Below, in pieces: positions 16,997 to 25,439 of a stretch of 51,469 nt of DNA (positions within the stretch are counted from its first letter, which is position 1; the number at the start of each line of letters is the position of its first letter). The position numbers and the translations under genes are program-made. The stretch covers positions 1-51,469 of the forward strand of contig RECD01000091.1 in the NCBI GenBank assembly GCA_007694185.1. Reading direction: 5' to 3'. Source of the DNA: Planctomycetaceae bacterium (GTDB lineage Bacteria; Planctomycetota; Planctomycetia; Pirellulales; Pirellulaceae). The notes beneath the pieces are model-generated. The model did no database searches and was not told where the DNA came from. It worked only from the letters and a program-made list of their open reading frames with translations.

Positions 16997-19900
16997 TCAG
17001 CGTCCGCCACGACCACGACCGGTCGTGCCGCCACCGCCGGTACCGCCTCGACCGGTGGGGGCTGCACCGCCGCGACCGCCCGTCGTTGCGCCACCGCCGA
17101 AACCTCCAGGAGGCCCACCACCGCCACCGAAACCGCCGGGAGGCCCGCCACCACCACCGAAGCCGCCACGTTGCTGCATCTGCTGGAAGAACTGAATCCG
17201 CCGCTGGATGTCCTCGGTCGAAGCGCCGCCACCAGTAGGCTGGTTGGTCGCGCCGGTCGTCGCCCCAGATGTCGGGGCGGTCGTCGACCGGGCTTTCGTA
17301 CCCAGGATCGAATCGAGAGCCTGCTGAACGATCTCCGGTTTCATGGTCCCCTTGAGCGACACGATCTCGACCGTTTCCTCGGACTGCATCCCGCCGGCGT
17401 CGATCGCCTCGACCAACTCGCGGATGTCCTCGACATCCTGCGGCGGGGCGGTGACGATCAAAGAATTGCTGCGGGCATCGACCGCGATCGAAACCGGAGC
17501 CGGCTTGGTAGCTTGTTCGTTGCCACCACCGCCGCGGCCGCCACGACCTCCGCCGCCACCCCGGATGGCGTTGAGTAAGTCTTGAGGCGAGATCTGCTGT
17601 TGCTGGCCGCCGCCAGCCCGTTGTTCGCCCGACCGCTCGGCGTAGACCGCCTTCACGATCGTCGCCACCTCCGCGGCGCTCTGATAGATGACCGGGATCA
17701 GTTGAGGTTTGGAAATTGTCCGCACGTCTTCGGGGCTTTCTTCACGATCGATCACTTCCAGGATCGTTTCGATCGCCAACATGTCGACCGCATTGGCTTG
17801 CACGATCAGGGCATTCAAGCGGCCGTCCGCTACGATGCTGACCGATCCGGTCGTCGTCAGGACGGACGTGCCACCCGACGAATCGCCGCCACCGCCGCCC
17901 CCCAAACCGAGCAACCCGCCGAGCATCCCGCCACCGAGTTCACCCATCAGCGAGCCGGCCAATCCGCCGCCACCGCCACCGCCACCGCCGCCGGTTTCGC
18001 CGCCCAACACCTTGGTCACCAAGTCGGCTGCCTCGGGTGCCTTGATGTACTTGAGCCAAAACACGGTCGGCTGGGCCGATGCCGTCGAGGACTCGTCACT
18101 CAACGTCCGCATCATCTGTTCGAAATCGGAAAGGGCCAGCGGGTCGTCGGACGCGACGATCATGCCCGCGGGCGTCATCCGGATCACGATTTCGCTACCA
18201 CCATCCTCAGACTGGAGCGTGATCGAGGGGGCCTGCGTTTCGATCGGTGAATTCTCCTTGTCTGCGGCGATGTCTGCGGCCACGGAGAACGACAAATCGG
18301 CGGCCGAAGTGTCCGATACGAAAGTCAGTTCGGCCGCAGCCGACGCCGGGTCGCTCGCACGATCCGTTTCGCCCGGAAAACCCGCTTCGGCAGCGGTCGG
18401 GTCGGCGGCCTCGTCCTCCACGGGTGCCACCGGAGCTCCGGAACGATCGAATCGCCCCTCCGGATCGGTGTTCGCGGCTCGCACCGGATCGCTACCGACC
18501 GGATTTCCCCGAGTCGGAGCGGTCAAGCCGCCGACCCGTCGCTGGGGGAGCGTCGTCCGCGTCGAATCCGTCTGTCCCGCGGCAGGCGAAACCATGCGAA
18601 TCTTGTTCTTGCGACCGAGGACTTCCCATAGGTCTTGCACCTGTTCGAGCGTTTCGACCGCCGTACGCCCCGTGTAGGGGAGGATCCGGAATCGGTCACC
18701 GAGTGCTCCCAAGGTGTCGGCACCTTCCAGACGCTCGATCAGCATCTTGACCTGGTCGATCTGTTCGGTCGTTCCGCGAACCCATAACCTGCCGGTCACC
18801 GGATCGCCGTCCACCGTCGGGGCATCTTTCGAATTCGCTTCCGTCACGCCGAAAAACTTGTTGATCGTCAGCAGCGCCTGCGACGGTTCCAGCCTCCGCA
18901 ACTGGATGATCTCGAAACTGGTGGCACGGGCCTCGAGCTTCTCGAGCGTGTTCTGGATCATTTCGTGGGTTTCGGGGCGGGCATAAGCGATGATGCCGCT
19001 CTGGTCCGGATCGGTCGCGATCCGAGTATCCGGGATGCCGGCCAGCAAAGTCTGCAGCACGTCCATCGCCGTCGCCGGGGCGATCGAAGAAAGCTTGTAG
19101 ATTTCCAGTTTGGGGGCCGATTGGGCCGCCGCGGGGTCCCCTTCGGGTGCCTGCAACGGCGTGTCGGCCCGCTCGATGATCCGGGAAAGCAATTCACGGG
19201 TCGCGGCGTCACCGGTGGCGTAGATCCGGTCACCGTACAAGCCGAGCGCGATGCGGATCTTGTCGCTGGAATTGACGCCGGGCTCCAATCCGATCAACGG
19301 CCGAGCGATCTCCAGCAACTCATCCGCCACGCGGTGCTTCAACTCGATCTCCGTCACCTCGCTGCTCGCCACCCGAGCGTTTTCCAACAATTCGCGGATC
19401 GCCCGCAACCGCATCACGGTTTCGGTCACCACGACTTGCTTGGCACTATCCAGCACGATCAGCTTGCCGGAGGGACCGATCAATTGATTGATTTCGACTC
19501 TCGCCGCATCGGGTGACAAACCGCCGAGCGCGAAGACGCACTTGACGATGTCCGAATCGGCCCGCGAATCCAGTTGGTCGGAGGTCACCAATTCCGCCAT
19601 TTCGCTGATCAGGCTCGCCGCGTTGTCGGCTTCCAGATCGATCAGGATCAACAACCGTCCGCGACGCACCAATGCGAAGCCGCGATCCAACAGCAGCTTG
19701 TTGATCACGTCCATCGCGCCGCTGAGGTCGTAAGTTCGGGTGTTGTCGATGTAATTCACCGTCCCGGGTGGGTAGCGATCGACCTGTAGCGACATCCCCG
19801 ATTCGTCCGACAACCAGCGGAGTACCTCACGCCAGTCGGTGCCCGAAAAATTGAAGCTCAGCCTTTGATCGGCAGCACCCGCACCCGGTGTCTCGCGGGG

Positions 19901-20449
19901 CGTGGACGCTCCGGGGAAAGTCTGCCCAGCCGGCGGTTGGAAGCCCGGCCCCGGAAACGCCCCACGGTCGCTCGGGTCACTGGTGCCTTGGCCGACCGGG
20001 GGGGTGCCACCGGGGATCGGGCCACCGGGAAACCGGCCCATGTCGGGCCTCGGGCCGGCGGCGGGAACACCCTCGCCCGGGGTCGGCCCGAACGGCCGAA
20101 ACGGAGGGGGGCCCGCCCGCGGCGCTTCTGTGGGGGCGGCGGGCTGCTCAGCAGGTGCATGACTCGGCTCATCATCCGCCGCGGGCGTGGCATCCGGTTC
20201 CGCCGCGTCAGACGCGGTCGTCGCTGCGGAACTGTCAGCCGGTACGGAACTGTCCGTCGCCGCGGGGCGATCCGCCGCTATTTCGGCCGCGATCTCCGTC
20301 TCCGACCCTAGCGTCGCATCCGTGGCTGCCGGGTCCGTCTCGACAACAGCAGCCTCCTGGGCACTCAACTTGCTACTCAGGCCGCCGGACAACAGCGGCA
20401 ACGCTGACAGGAACAAGCAAAGCGAGATGCGGGTGAGCGATCCGGTCAT
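16997..20449 (-). CDS. Giant exported protein built of secretin N-domains, no secretin barrel
   Basis: Start at 20449 gives 1150 residues with a signal peptide (RISLCLFLSALPLL...LSAQ). Residues about 30-180 are Ala/Pro/Gly-rich. Next comes an STN/N0-like segment (LSFNFSGTDWREVLRWLSDESG). About six or seven NolW-type secretin N-modules follow, each with a strand-helix unit ending near an R-x-x-I-x-x-L (examples: IVLDSAKQVVVTET, IIAYARPETHEMI, VDARSNSLIVTAPPQDV). Two modules are interrupted by Gly-rich loops. The C-terminal secretin barrel and its V-P-x-G-G-T signature are missing. The protein ends in a Gly/Arg-rich RGG-like tail. It heads the E-F operon, so a periplasmic channel or scaffold role in secretion is inferred. 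Confidence 0.8.
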   Translation of the reverse strand: MTGSLTRISLCLFLSALPLLSGGLSSKLSAQEAAVVETDPAATDATLGSETEIAAEIAADRPAATDSSVPADSSAATTASDAAEPDATPAADDEPSHAPAEQPAAPTEAPRAGPPPFRPFGPTPGEGVPAAGPRPDMGRFPGGPIPGGTPPVGQGTSDPSDRGAFPGPGFQPPAGQTFPGASTPRETPGAGAADQRLSFNFSGTDWREVLRWLSDESGMSLQVDRYPPGTVNYIDNTRTYDLSGAMDVINKLLLDRGFALVRRGRLLILIDLEADNAASLISEMAELVTSDQLDSRADSDIVKCVFALGGLSPDAARVEINQLIGPSGKLIVLDSAKQVVVTETVMRLRAIRELLENARVASSEVTEIELKHRVADELLEIARPLIGLEPGVNSSDKIRIALGLYGDRIYATGDAATRELLSRIIERADTPLQAPEGDPAAAQSAPKLEIYKLSSIAPATAMDVLQTLLAGIPDTRIATDPDQSGIIAYARPETHEMIQNTLEKLEARATSFEIIQLRRLEPSQALLTINKFFGVTEANSKDAPTVDGDPVTGRLWVRGTTEQIDQVKMLIERLEGADTLGALGDRFRILPYTGRTAVETLEQVQDLWEVLGRKNKIRMVSPAAGQTDSTRTTLPQRRVGGLTAPTRGNPVGSDPVRAANTDPEGRFDRSGAPVAPVEDEAADPTAAEAGFPGETDRASDPASAAAELTFVSDTSAADLSFSVAADIAADKENSPIETQAPSITLQSEDGGSEIVIRMTPAGMIVASDDPLALSDFEQMMRTLSDESSTASAQPTVFWLKYIKAPEAADLVTKVLGGETGGGGGGGGGGLAGSLMGELGGGMLGGLLGLGGGGGGDSSGGTSVLTTTGSVSIVADGRLNALIVQANAVDMLAIETILEVIDREESPEDVRTISKPQLIPVIYQSAAEVATIVKAVYAERSGEQRAGGGQQQQISPQDLLNAIRGGGGGRGGRGGGGNEQATKPAPVSIAVDARSNSLIVTAPPQDVEDIRELVEAIDAGGMQSEETVEIVSLKGTMKPEIVQQALDSILGTKARSTTAPTSGATTGATNQPTGGGASTEDIQRRIQFFQQMQQRGGFGGGGGPPGGFGGGGGPPGGFGGGATTGGRGGAAPTGRGGTGGGGTTGRGRGGR

Positions 20450-21117
20450 GAGCGGCGTTCCAGCGACAAGGGAGTCAGATCGGACGGGCACGGTTGATGG
20501 GTGAAGCGTTCGGTGATTTCGAAAATCTGGCAGCCGACCATTCGGCTGATGAAACGGCCGGGGAAGCGGTAGCCTGCCTCCCAAAGCTCGACTTGGCTTC
20601 GGCTCAACGACGGGATCGGCACTCATCTTAACTTAAACCCGATTATTCGCCATTGAATCGCCATCCTTCACAATCACGATCGAGTCGCAGGCCCGGCGGC
20701 GCCAGGTCGGGCGAAATGGGGGGCAGCGTTCTCTTTACCCGACCCGACCGACCCAGTCCACAGAAACTCGCGACGCTGGGCTGTTAAACCCATGGGGGTG
20801 CCTGAAGTTTCGCGACGAGCTGTCGGGAACGGGACGGTTGTGTCCGAGCGATCGTTTCGAACCGAAAAACCGTCGTTTCAGACAGCCTTTCTAAGACGTT
20901 TCACTATCCCCAAGCCTTGGAAGTTGTGTTATCGTTGTATTATCAAGGACGGAGTTCGCGGGCTCGCCCGGCTAATCCGACGACCGCTTTTCGCGATTCC
21001 TGCAGTTTCCGCTTCTGCCAATCCCCGAGCGGGCAATCCGCAAATCGGGTGCTTCCGGTGTAGGAGGCCTGATGGCAAAGCAGCGTTTCCCATGACCTAG
21101 ATGGAGTTCGATCACTG
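20450..21117. other. Intergenic region between divergent secretin-N and DUF3467 genes
   Basis: About 670 bp with no convincing gene. An upstream extension of the secretin-N frame to 20626 exists but encodes a basic, Pro-rich stretch unlike a signal peptide, so I do not accept it. The rest should hold the two divergent promoters. No tRNA, small-RNA terminator or repeat was recognised. Confidence 0.5.
20917..20943 (+). promoter_or_regulatory. Possible sigma-70-like promoter for the DUF3467 gene
   Basis: TTGGAA (20917-20922) and TATTAT (20938-20943) are separated by 15 bases in an AT-rich island within GC-rich DNA, about 175 bp before the DUF3467 start. The spacer is shorter than the usual 16-18, so this is tentative. 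Confidence 0.3.
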
Positions 21118-21513
21118 ATGTCTGATGTGAAGCCCGGCGATACCGCCCACGAGACCACCGCCACCACCCCTCCCGGCCCCGCTGCGGAAGCCCAAGTCCA
21201 ACAGCCGGTCCAAGTTCAAGTCAACGACGAAAACGCCCTGGCGACCTACGCGAACTTCTGCCGCGTGACCGGTTCGCCCGAAGAATTGATCGTCGATTTC
21301 GGCCTGAACCCACAGCCGATCGGCATTCCGAAGGATCCGATCCAGGTCAAGCAGCGGATCATTGTCAACTTTTTCACCGCCAAGCGGCTGTTGGCTGCCC
21401 TGCAGATGTCGATCGCCCGCCACGAGGCGGTCTTTGGTGTTCTGGAGACCGACATCAACAAGCGCGTTCGACCGGGCTTGCAGCAGCAGCAACAGCCTCG
21501 CCAAAACGGCTAA
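21118..21513 (+). CDS. DUF3467 family protein
   Basis: Protein of 131 residues. Residues about 38-120 match the DUF3467 pattern: YANFCRVTGSPEELIVDFGL, then a short loop, VKQRIIVNFFTAKRLLAAL and a helix with HEAVFGVLETD. A Pro/Ala/Thr-rich N-terminus and a Gln-rich C-terminus flank it. It is cytoplasmic, with no signal peptide. The family is widespread in bacteria and archaea with no established biochemical role. The gene stands alone, followed by a hairpin and a 15-bp tandem repeat. Confidence 0.88.
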   Translation: MSDVKPGDTAHETTATTPPGPAAEAQVQQPVQVQVNDENALATYANFCRVTGSPEELIVDFGLNPQPIGIPKDPIQVKQRIIVNFFTAKRLLAALQMSIARHEAVFGVLETDINKRVRPGLQQQQQPRQNG

Positions 21514-21538
21514 TTCTTGCCCCTTTGGGCATTCGTCA

Positions 21539-21562
21539 GCTCGGGGGCTCAGGCCCCTGAGC
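21539..21562. terminator. Hairpin after the DUF3467 gene
   Basis: A 10-bp stem (GCTCGGGGGC / GCCCCTGAGC with one G-T wobble) and a TCAG loop lie 26 bp after the DUF3467 stop. No T run follows on the plus strand, so it may be a 3'-end stabiliser or weak terminator. Its right arm continues into the 15-bp tandem repeat. Confidence 0.5.
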
Positions 21563-21598
21563 GTTCGGCCCCTGAGCGTTCGGCCCCTGAGCGTTCGG
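21554..21598. repeat. 15-bp tandem repeat, three exact copies
   Basis: CCCCTGAGCGTTCGG is repeated three times without change, with a decayed fourth copy (GGTCCCGAGC) after it. The first unit is also the right arm of the hairpin at 21539-21562, so the repeat probably expanded from that arm by slippage. Confidence 0.85.
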
Positions 21599-21731
21599 GT
21601 CCCGAGCTTTACAACTCCGAGCCTGCGGACCTGACCCAGACGCCCTGAAGCGTCCGAGGTCCCGTTCGGCATGGCACCGGGATTTTGTTGCTGTTCATTC
21701 GGTCCCGAAACGACCCCAGCGTAGCGACGAA

Positions 21732-22880
21732 ATGTCAGGAATCCGGGTCGGGATCGTCGGAGCCGGGATTGTCGGGCTCGCCCATGCCTGGTCGGCCGCA
21801 GTCCGCGACCATCGGGTAACCGTTTTTGAACGCAGCCCGCGGGCGATCGGTGCTTCGATCCGCAATTTCGGGATGGTTTGGCCGGTGGGCCAGCCGCCGG
21901 GGACCGACTACCGGCTCGCCATGCGTTCCCGACGCCGTTGGCTGAAATTGGCCCGCGATGCTGGCGTTTGGGTGAATCGCTGTGGCTCCGTTCATCTGGC
22001 TTACCGCGAGGACGAACGGGCGGTGATGACCGAGTTTGCCTCGATCGGCCGTGAATTCGGCGTGCGGTGTCGCTGGTTGGATGCCAACGAAGTGCTCTCA
22101 CGCTGGCCCGTCGCCAACCCGGACGGCCTGCTCGGGGGGCTGCACAGCCCGACGGAATTGGCGGTCAACCCGCCGGCCGCGGTAGGCCAACTCGCCAACT
22201 GGCTGCGTGACAGCCACGGCGTCGAGTTTCACTTCGGGACGTTGGTCGCCAAAGTTCAAACCGACGGCCTGCGAACGGCGGACGGTCGCGGCTGGGACTT
22301 CGATCGGATCGTCGTCTGTGGCGGTGCCGATGCCCGCGAGCTGTTCCCGGACGCATGGAATCGCGCAGGGATCCGGCTGTGCAAACTGCAGATGCTCGGA
22401 ACCGACCCCCAACCGAACGGCTGGCGGATCGGCACCCACATCGCCGGCGGCTTGACCTTGCGACATTATCGCAGCTTCGAGATCTGTCCGAGCCTCGGCG
22501 GGCTGCGTCAGCGGATCGCGGCGGAGCATCCCGAACTGGACCGCTACGGGATCCACGTGATGGCTTCCCAAGATGACGGGGGCCGCGTGATCCTCGGCGA
22601 TTCGCACGAGTACGACGAACAGATCGAGCCCTTCGACAAGGAGGAAATCGACGGCTTGATCCTCCGGGAGCTTCGTCGGATGATTCGTTTGCCACAATGG
22701 TCGATCAGCCGCCGCTGGCACGGCGTGTACGCCAAGCACCCGCAGCAGATCGTCCTGCGGGAGGAGCCGCAGCCCGAAGTTCATTTACGGACCGCCACCG
22801 GTGGGGCCGGGATGACGTTCGCCTTCGGTTTGGCCGAATCCGATTGGGACGAGTGGGCCGCGGAACGCGACGGTCGCTGA
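21732..22880 (+). CDS. TIGR03364-type FAD-dependent oxidoreductase (phosphonate-associated)
   Basis: Protein of 382 residues in the DAO (D-amino-acid oxidase-like) superfamily. The FAD-binding GxGxxG is VGIVGAGIVGLAHAW (5-19), followed by TVFER. SIRNFGMVWPVGQ and the C-terminal ATGGAGMTFAFGLAE are characteristic of the TIGR03364 group found beside phosphonatase genes. Members oxidise 2-aminoethylphosphonate or its N-methyl form to phosphonoacetaldehyde. The gene is followed 218 bp later by phnX on the same strand, which supports this role. No PhnW transaminase gene lies nearby. Cytoplasmic. The substrate is inferred from family and context. Confidence 0.85.
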   Translation: MSGIRVGIVGAGIVGLAHAWSAAVRDHRVTVFERSPRAIGASIRNFGMVWPVGQPPGTDYRLAMRSRRRWLKLARDAGVWVNRCGSVHLAYREDERAVMTEFASIGREFGVRCRWLDANEVLSRWPVANPDGLLGGLHSPTELAVNPPAAVGQLANWLRDSHGVEFHFGTLVAKVQTDGLRTADGRGWDFDRIVVCGGADARELFPDAWNRAGIRLCKLQMLGTDPQPNGWRIGTHIAGGLTLRHYRSFEICPSLGGLRQRIAAEHPELDRYGIHVMASQDDGGRVILGDSHEYDEQIEPFDKEEIDGLILRELRRMIRLPQWSISRRWHGVYAKHPQQIVLREEPQPEVHLRTATGGAGMTFAFGLAESDWDEWAAERDGR

Positions 22881-22992
22881 GGCTTCCTGATTCCGACGTT
22901 TCGCGTTCATGGGTTGGTTAGCGTGCCGACAGGTTTCCTTCGGCAAAACAAACACCAGCGGCTGGCTACGTTCATTGCCAAGTTAACGGACG

Positions 22993-23042
22993 GGCGCAAG
23001 CTCTCCAGTCTGCCATTGCCGAGGCACCGGACGGCTTGCGCC
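22993..23042. promoter_or_regulatory. Inverted repeat upstream of phnX
   Basis: GGCGCAAGC (22993-23001) and GCTTGCGCC (23034-23042) form a perfect 9-bp inverted repeat 57 bp before the phnX start. Overlapping it is a direct repeat, CATTGCC-n-AG followed by CGGACGG, seen at 22973 and again at 23014. It could be an operator or a transcript hairpin between the two phosphonate genes. Confidence 0.4.
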
Positions 23043-23098
23043 GTGCCGCTACATTAATTTCCGCTCCTGTCTTTCCATCTCTCTTTGCCGAGCAACTC

Positions 23099-23923
23099 AT
23101 GAACCCCCTTTCGCCCGTCGTTCCTGCGGATCCACTCATCAACCGTTCGGTCCGAGCGATCCTGTTGGATTGGGCAGGCACGACGATCGATCACGGCAGT
23201 CTGGCTCCCACGAGCGTCTTCATCGAAATTTTTCGAGCGGCCGGCATCGACATCACCGCCGCCGAGGCGCGCGGCCCGATGGGGACGGCCAAACGCGACC
23301 ACATCGCCGCGGTGCTGGCGCTCCCCCGGGTATCGGCGGCTTGGGAGCAGCGGCATGGGAAGCCGCCCTACGATGCCGACGTCGAATCGCTCTACCGCGA
23401 ATTCCTGCCGCTGCAAAAGTCAGTCTTGGCGGCCCATTGCGACCTGATCCCCGGCGTCCTGGAATTGGTCGATTGCTGTCGCCACCGGGGGATTCGGATC
23501 GGTTCGACGACCGGCTATACCCGCGAATTGATGGACGTCGTCGAGCCACTGGCGGCCAAGGCCGGCTATTCCCCAGAGGTCGTGATCTGCTCCGACGAGG
23601 TCTCTGCGGGCCGTCCCGCCCCCTGGTCCAACTTTCGTGCCGCCGAGAAATTGGGCATCTTTCCGGCTGCCGAGATCCTGGTGGTGGACGACACGGTGGC
23701 GGGCATCCGGGCTGGGCGGAACGCCGGGATGTGGACCGTGGGTGTGACCCGGACCGGCAACGCACTCGGGCTGTCGGCGGCCGATGTGGCGGCGCTGCCG
23801 GCGGCGGACTTGGCCCGGCGGTTGGCGGCGGCGGAAGCGGAATTTTTGGCGGCCGGGGCCGATTTCTGCCTGGGTGGCGTCGACGAACTCCCCGCTTGGC
23901 TCGCTTCCAATCTGCCGGGCTGA
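23099..23923 (+). CDS. phnX: Phosphonoacetaldehyde hydrolase (phosphonatase)
   Basis: Cleaves the C-P bond of phosphonoacetaldehyde to acetaldehyde and phosphate. HAD-superfamily enzyme of 274 residues, normal for PhnX. The nucleophile is Asp24 in LLDWAGTT. The Schiff-base Lys is Lys65 in MGTAKRDHI, a feature separating phosphonatases from other HAD proteins. Further hallmarks are GSTTGYTRELM, CSDEVSAGRPAPW and the acidic VVDDTVAGI. The start at 23099 (MNPLSP) fits family length better than the upstream Met at 23036. Its stop abuts the convergent pcp stop within the palindrome TGATCA. With the preceding oxidoreductase it forms a likely aminoethylphosphonate degradation module. Confidence 0.93.
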   Translation: MNPLSPVVPADPLINRSVRAILLDWAGTTIDHGSLAPTSVFIEIFRAAGIDITAAEARGPMGTAKRDHIAAVLALPRVSAAWEQRHGKPPYDADVESLYREFLPLQKSVLAAHCDLIPGVLELVDCCRHRGIRIGSTTGYTRELMDVVEPLAAKAGYSPEVVICSDEVSAGRPAPWSNFRAAEKLGIFPAAEILVVDDTVAGIRAGRNAGMWTVGVTRTGNALGLSAADVAALPAADLARRLAAAEAEFLAAGADFCLGGVDELPAWLASNLPG

Positions 23924-24538
23924 TCAGGCTGATGACCAGGGCCGTGTCGCCGAGTCGCTCGCGGCGTTCTCGAGCCAATCGATCGCCACGGCGACAGCGC
24001 GGGCCATCAGCCGGACATCACAGCTCGGCCAATTCGCGCCCGCTTTGGCGACTTGGCCGGGGGTCAGCGGCAGGTGCATGAACATCGAACGCGTCGGCAG
24101 TTGCATGCTGACGGCGAAGTGCTGGCTGAGGTACAGCACGGCGTTGCAAAGGTAGAGGCCGGCGTGATGCGAAACCTCGGACGGGATCCCCTCGCCGCAG
24201 AGCCCCGCGCGAAGGTGATCCAGGGCGAGCGGCGATCGGTAGGCCGCCGGGGCCTGGTCGATCAAGGGACACTGGTTGATCCGCAGGTTCAGTCCGGTCG
24301 ATTCGAGCTTGATCACCGGCGATCCGGGGGCTTGTCCCAAGTGGATCGCGAAATCGTAGTGCTCGGCGAGATCCCGACGGAGTCGCTCACTGGCCGCCTC
24401 GAAGTCGACCGGATAGCGACGCGTCACGACGGTCGATCGGCTGTCAAGCCAACTGGTCAATTCGACCAAGGCGAGCCAACTGCTGTTTTCCGACCACTGG
24501 TCGTAGGGCTCGAACGCCGTGAGCAGGATCTTGGTCAT
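23924..24538 (-). CDS. pcp: Pyroglutamyl-peptidase I (C15 cysteine peptidase)
   Basis: Removes N-terminal pyroglutamate from peptides in the cytoplasm. Protein of 204 residues. The family fold begins ILLTAFEPYD (usually TGFEPF). The catalytic triad is present: Glu79 in IKLESTGLN, Cys131 in SHHAGLYLCN and His155 in MFMHLPLTP. Several flanking positions deviate from the enterobacterial and Bacillus consensus, so the specificity may differ. Its ATG overlaps the stop of the TIM-barrel gene by four bases, giving a coupled pair. The biological link between the two is not obvious. Confidence 0.85.
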   Translation of the reverse strand: MTKILLTAFEPYDQWSENSSWLALVELTSWLDSRSTVVTRRYPVDFEAASERLRRDLAEHYDFAIHLGQAPGSPVIKLESTGLNLRINQCPLIDQAPAAYRSPLALDHLRAGLCGEGIPSEVSHHAGLYLCNAVLYLSQHFAVSMQLPTRSMFMHLPLTPGQVAKAGANWPSCDVRLMARAVAVAIDWLENAASDSATRPWSSA

Positions 24539-25377
24539 TCGGCATGAATCGCCTGGAGCAACTCTTCCAGTAACCGCACCGCGTCACCGATTTCGCTCAG
24601 TTGACGTTCGGGGTCCTGAGGGATTTCTCGTTCGATCGTCAGCGGTCCGGTGTAGCCGATCTCGTGCAGCGTTTCCAAATAGGCCCGGATGTTGACGTCG
24701 CCTTGGCCCAAGGGAACCTCTTGGCCCCAGGTGACGCCCGGTTGGTCGCTCCACTTGCCGTCTTTGCAATGGACGCTGCGGACCCAAGGGGCGACCTGGC
24801 GGAGCGCTTCCAGCGGTTCGCCGGTCCCATACAGGATCATGTTGGCCGGGTCGAAATTGATCTTCAGGTTTTCGTAGCCGACGTCACTGATGAACGCGAT
24901 CAGGTCTTCGGCCGTCTCTTGGCCGGTTTCCAAGTGCAGGAATTGGCCGTGGTCTTGGCAGTACTGGCAGAGCTTTTGGGTGACTTCGACAATCCCGGCC
25001 CGGTCCGGGTCCCGGCGGTCGTGAGGGACCACGCCGATGTGGAGGCCCACCGCATCGCACCCCATCTGGTCTGCGAAATCGGCGATCTCGAACATTTCTT
25101 GGAGCCGTTCGGCGCGGGTCGCCTTGGGGACCAACCCGATCGTTCGCTCGACCGTCGGGATATCGGCGTAGCTCTCCCCGTCGAAACCGGCGAAGACCGC
25201 CGTCAGCCGCACCTGGAACTCGGCCAACTGGGCAATCAGACGGGCAACCGCATCGCGGCCACGCGAGCCGCGATGGGGGGCATGGAGTTGGATCGTCGGC
25301 ACGCCGATTTGGCGGATCACGTCCCAAGAAACACCGAGCCCGGCATCGACCGAGGCAAACACACCGATTGGGTTCAT
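24535..25377 (-). CDS. Sugar phosphate isomerase/epimerase, TIM-barrel (AP_endonuc_2 family)
   Basis: Protein of 280 residues with the xylose-isomerase-like TIM-barrel pattern. Likely metal ligands are Glu in LHLETGQET, Asp in INFDPANM, His in VHCKDGKW and Glu in LTIEREI. There is no signal peptide, although many planctomycete relatives are exported. Substrate is unknown; family members act on sugars or inositol derivatives. First gene of a two-gene unit with pcp (four-base overlap). It lies downstream of the secretin on the same strand, separated by a strong hairpin. Confidence 0.85.
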   Translation of the reverse strand: MNPIGVFASVDAGLGVSWDVIRQIGVPTIQLHAPHRGSRGRDAVARLIAQLAEFQVRLTAVFAGFDGESYADIPTVERTIGLVPKATRAERLQEMFEIADFADQMGCDAVGLHIGVVPHDRRDPDRAGIVEVTQKLCQYCQDHGQFLHLETGQETAEDLIAFISDVGYENLKINFDPANMILYGTGEPLEALRQVAPWVRSVHCKDGKWSDQPGVTWGQEVPLGQGDVNIRAYLETLHEIGYTGPLTIEREIPQDPERQLSEIGDAVRLLEELLQAIHAE

Positions 25378-25439
25378 GACAATTCCATCAGCAAGGCGGG
25401 AAAGGGCGGAGCAAATCTCCAGGGCCGCCTATGATAGCA

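Noticed and set aside
20450-20626. N-terminal extension of the secretin-N protein to an upstream ATG
   Set aside because: The added 59 residues are basic and Pro-rich and would bury the signal peptide; the ATG at 20449 starts a proper signal sequence.
20820-20880. Possible tRNA T-arm (GGTTCGAAAC on the minus strand)
   Set aside because: No cloverleaf can be formed from the flanks, and there is no acceptor stem.
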